DNA of 64,000 bases. Origin: Psychrobacillus sp. FSL K6-2836. GTDB taxonomy: Bacteria > Bacillota > Bacilli > Bacillales_A > Planococcaceae. Within the stretch, counting starts at the first letter, position 1. The number at the start of each line of letters is the position of its first letter. This document shows, piece by piece, positions 63,940 through 64,000 of this stretch. Position numbers and translations under genes: made by a program. The notes below the pieces were generated by a model, which was not told the DNA's origin, searched no databases, and saw only the letters and a list, made by a program, of their open reading frames with translations. The stretch is from contig NZ_JBBOOM010000001.1 of the NCBI RefSeq assembly GCF_038003085.1, positions 3,658,001 to 3,722,000 on the forward strand. Direction: 5' to 3'.

Positions 63940-64000
63940 TTTTTCACTAGCGAAACAAGTTAGTACAGAAAAGAGGCGATTAATAATACCTTATCATGAA

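Overview
The window is low-GC Firmicute DNA, most likely from a Planococcaceae-type bacillus (Psychrobacillus, Lysinibacillus or Sporosarcina relatives). The basis is the gene order and protein similarity recalled from Bacillus subtilis. The chain ytgP, rsuA-like, ytzE, ytlP-ytlQ-ytlR, trmB, ytnP, ytzB, ytoP, ytpP-ytpQ-ytpR, sftA, murC, ytxG-ytxH, aroA, ccpA, acuC-acuB-acuA/acsA, tyrS, rpsD, ytrP(dgcP) follows the leuS to rpsD segment of that genome. No rRNA, tRNA, CRISPR array, prophage or complete insertion sequence was seen.

Layout. 1-7.3 kb: end of leuS, an ECF sigma/membrane-partner pair, a VOC protein, an AlkD-like protein, then trpE-trpG behind a tryptophan T-box on the minus strand, and a flavoprotein. 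7.6-22 kb: dense conserved housekeeping genes on the plus strand (lipid flippase-like protein, pseudouridine synthase, peptidases, D-amino-acid transaminase, RNA phosphodiesterase, tRNA methyltransferase, YtnP lactonase, thioredoxin-like protein). 23-31.5 kb: the division-linked translocase SftA, MurC, a SigB-type stress operon ytxGH, and a run of small accessory genes. 32-42 kb: an FtsA-like actin-fold protein, DAHP synthase, CcpA and the acetyl-CoA synthetase control unit (AcsA, AcuA acetyltransferase, AcuB, AcuC deacetylase) with a candidate CcpA site between the divergent units. 42-48.6 kb: small accessory genes, a SET-domain protein and a class A PBP. 48.6-58.3 kb: T-box-controlled tyrS, a tiny unlisted gene, a cadmium resistance operon cadC-cadA with a clear promoter/operator, rpsD, a GGDEF cyclase and a methionine gamma-lyase-like enzyme under a consensus cre site. 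58.6-64 kb: accessory genes (hydrolase, GNAT, a SUKH gene broken by a TGA, a quinone-reductase-like MDR, P-loop kinase, isochorismatase-like hydrolase).

The most unusual content is intergenic. At least five families of dispersed repeats can be recognised by eye. Family A has three fairly complete copies, one eroded copy and one detached left end. It carries a long hairpin whose arms change together between copies, and it lies co-oriented downstream of genes, often within a few bases of the gene's terminator. Family F has two copies, starting 2 and 11 bases after a stop codon in the direction of the gene; one copy has matching terminal inverted repeats and its own terminator hairpin. Family B has two copies that end in a 9-bp hairpin 17-19 bases before a start codon, again with the arms changed together. 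Family C is built on an AAGTAAA-type motif, and family E is a chain of four short perfect hairpins. These look like small non-autonomous mobile or structured elements; nothing in the window encodes an obvious mobilising enzyme. All product calls rest on motif and family recognition by eye, without database searches.
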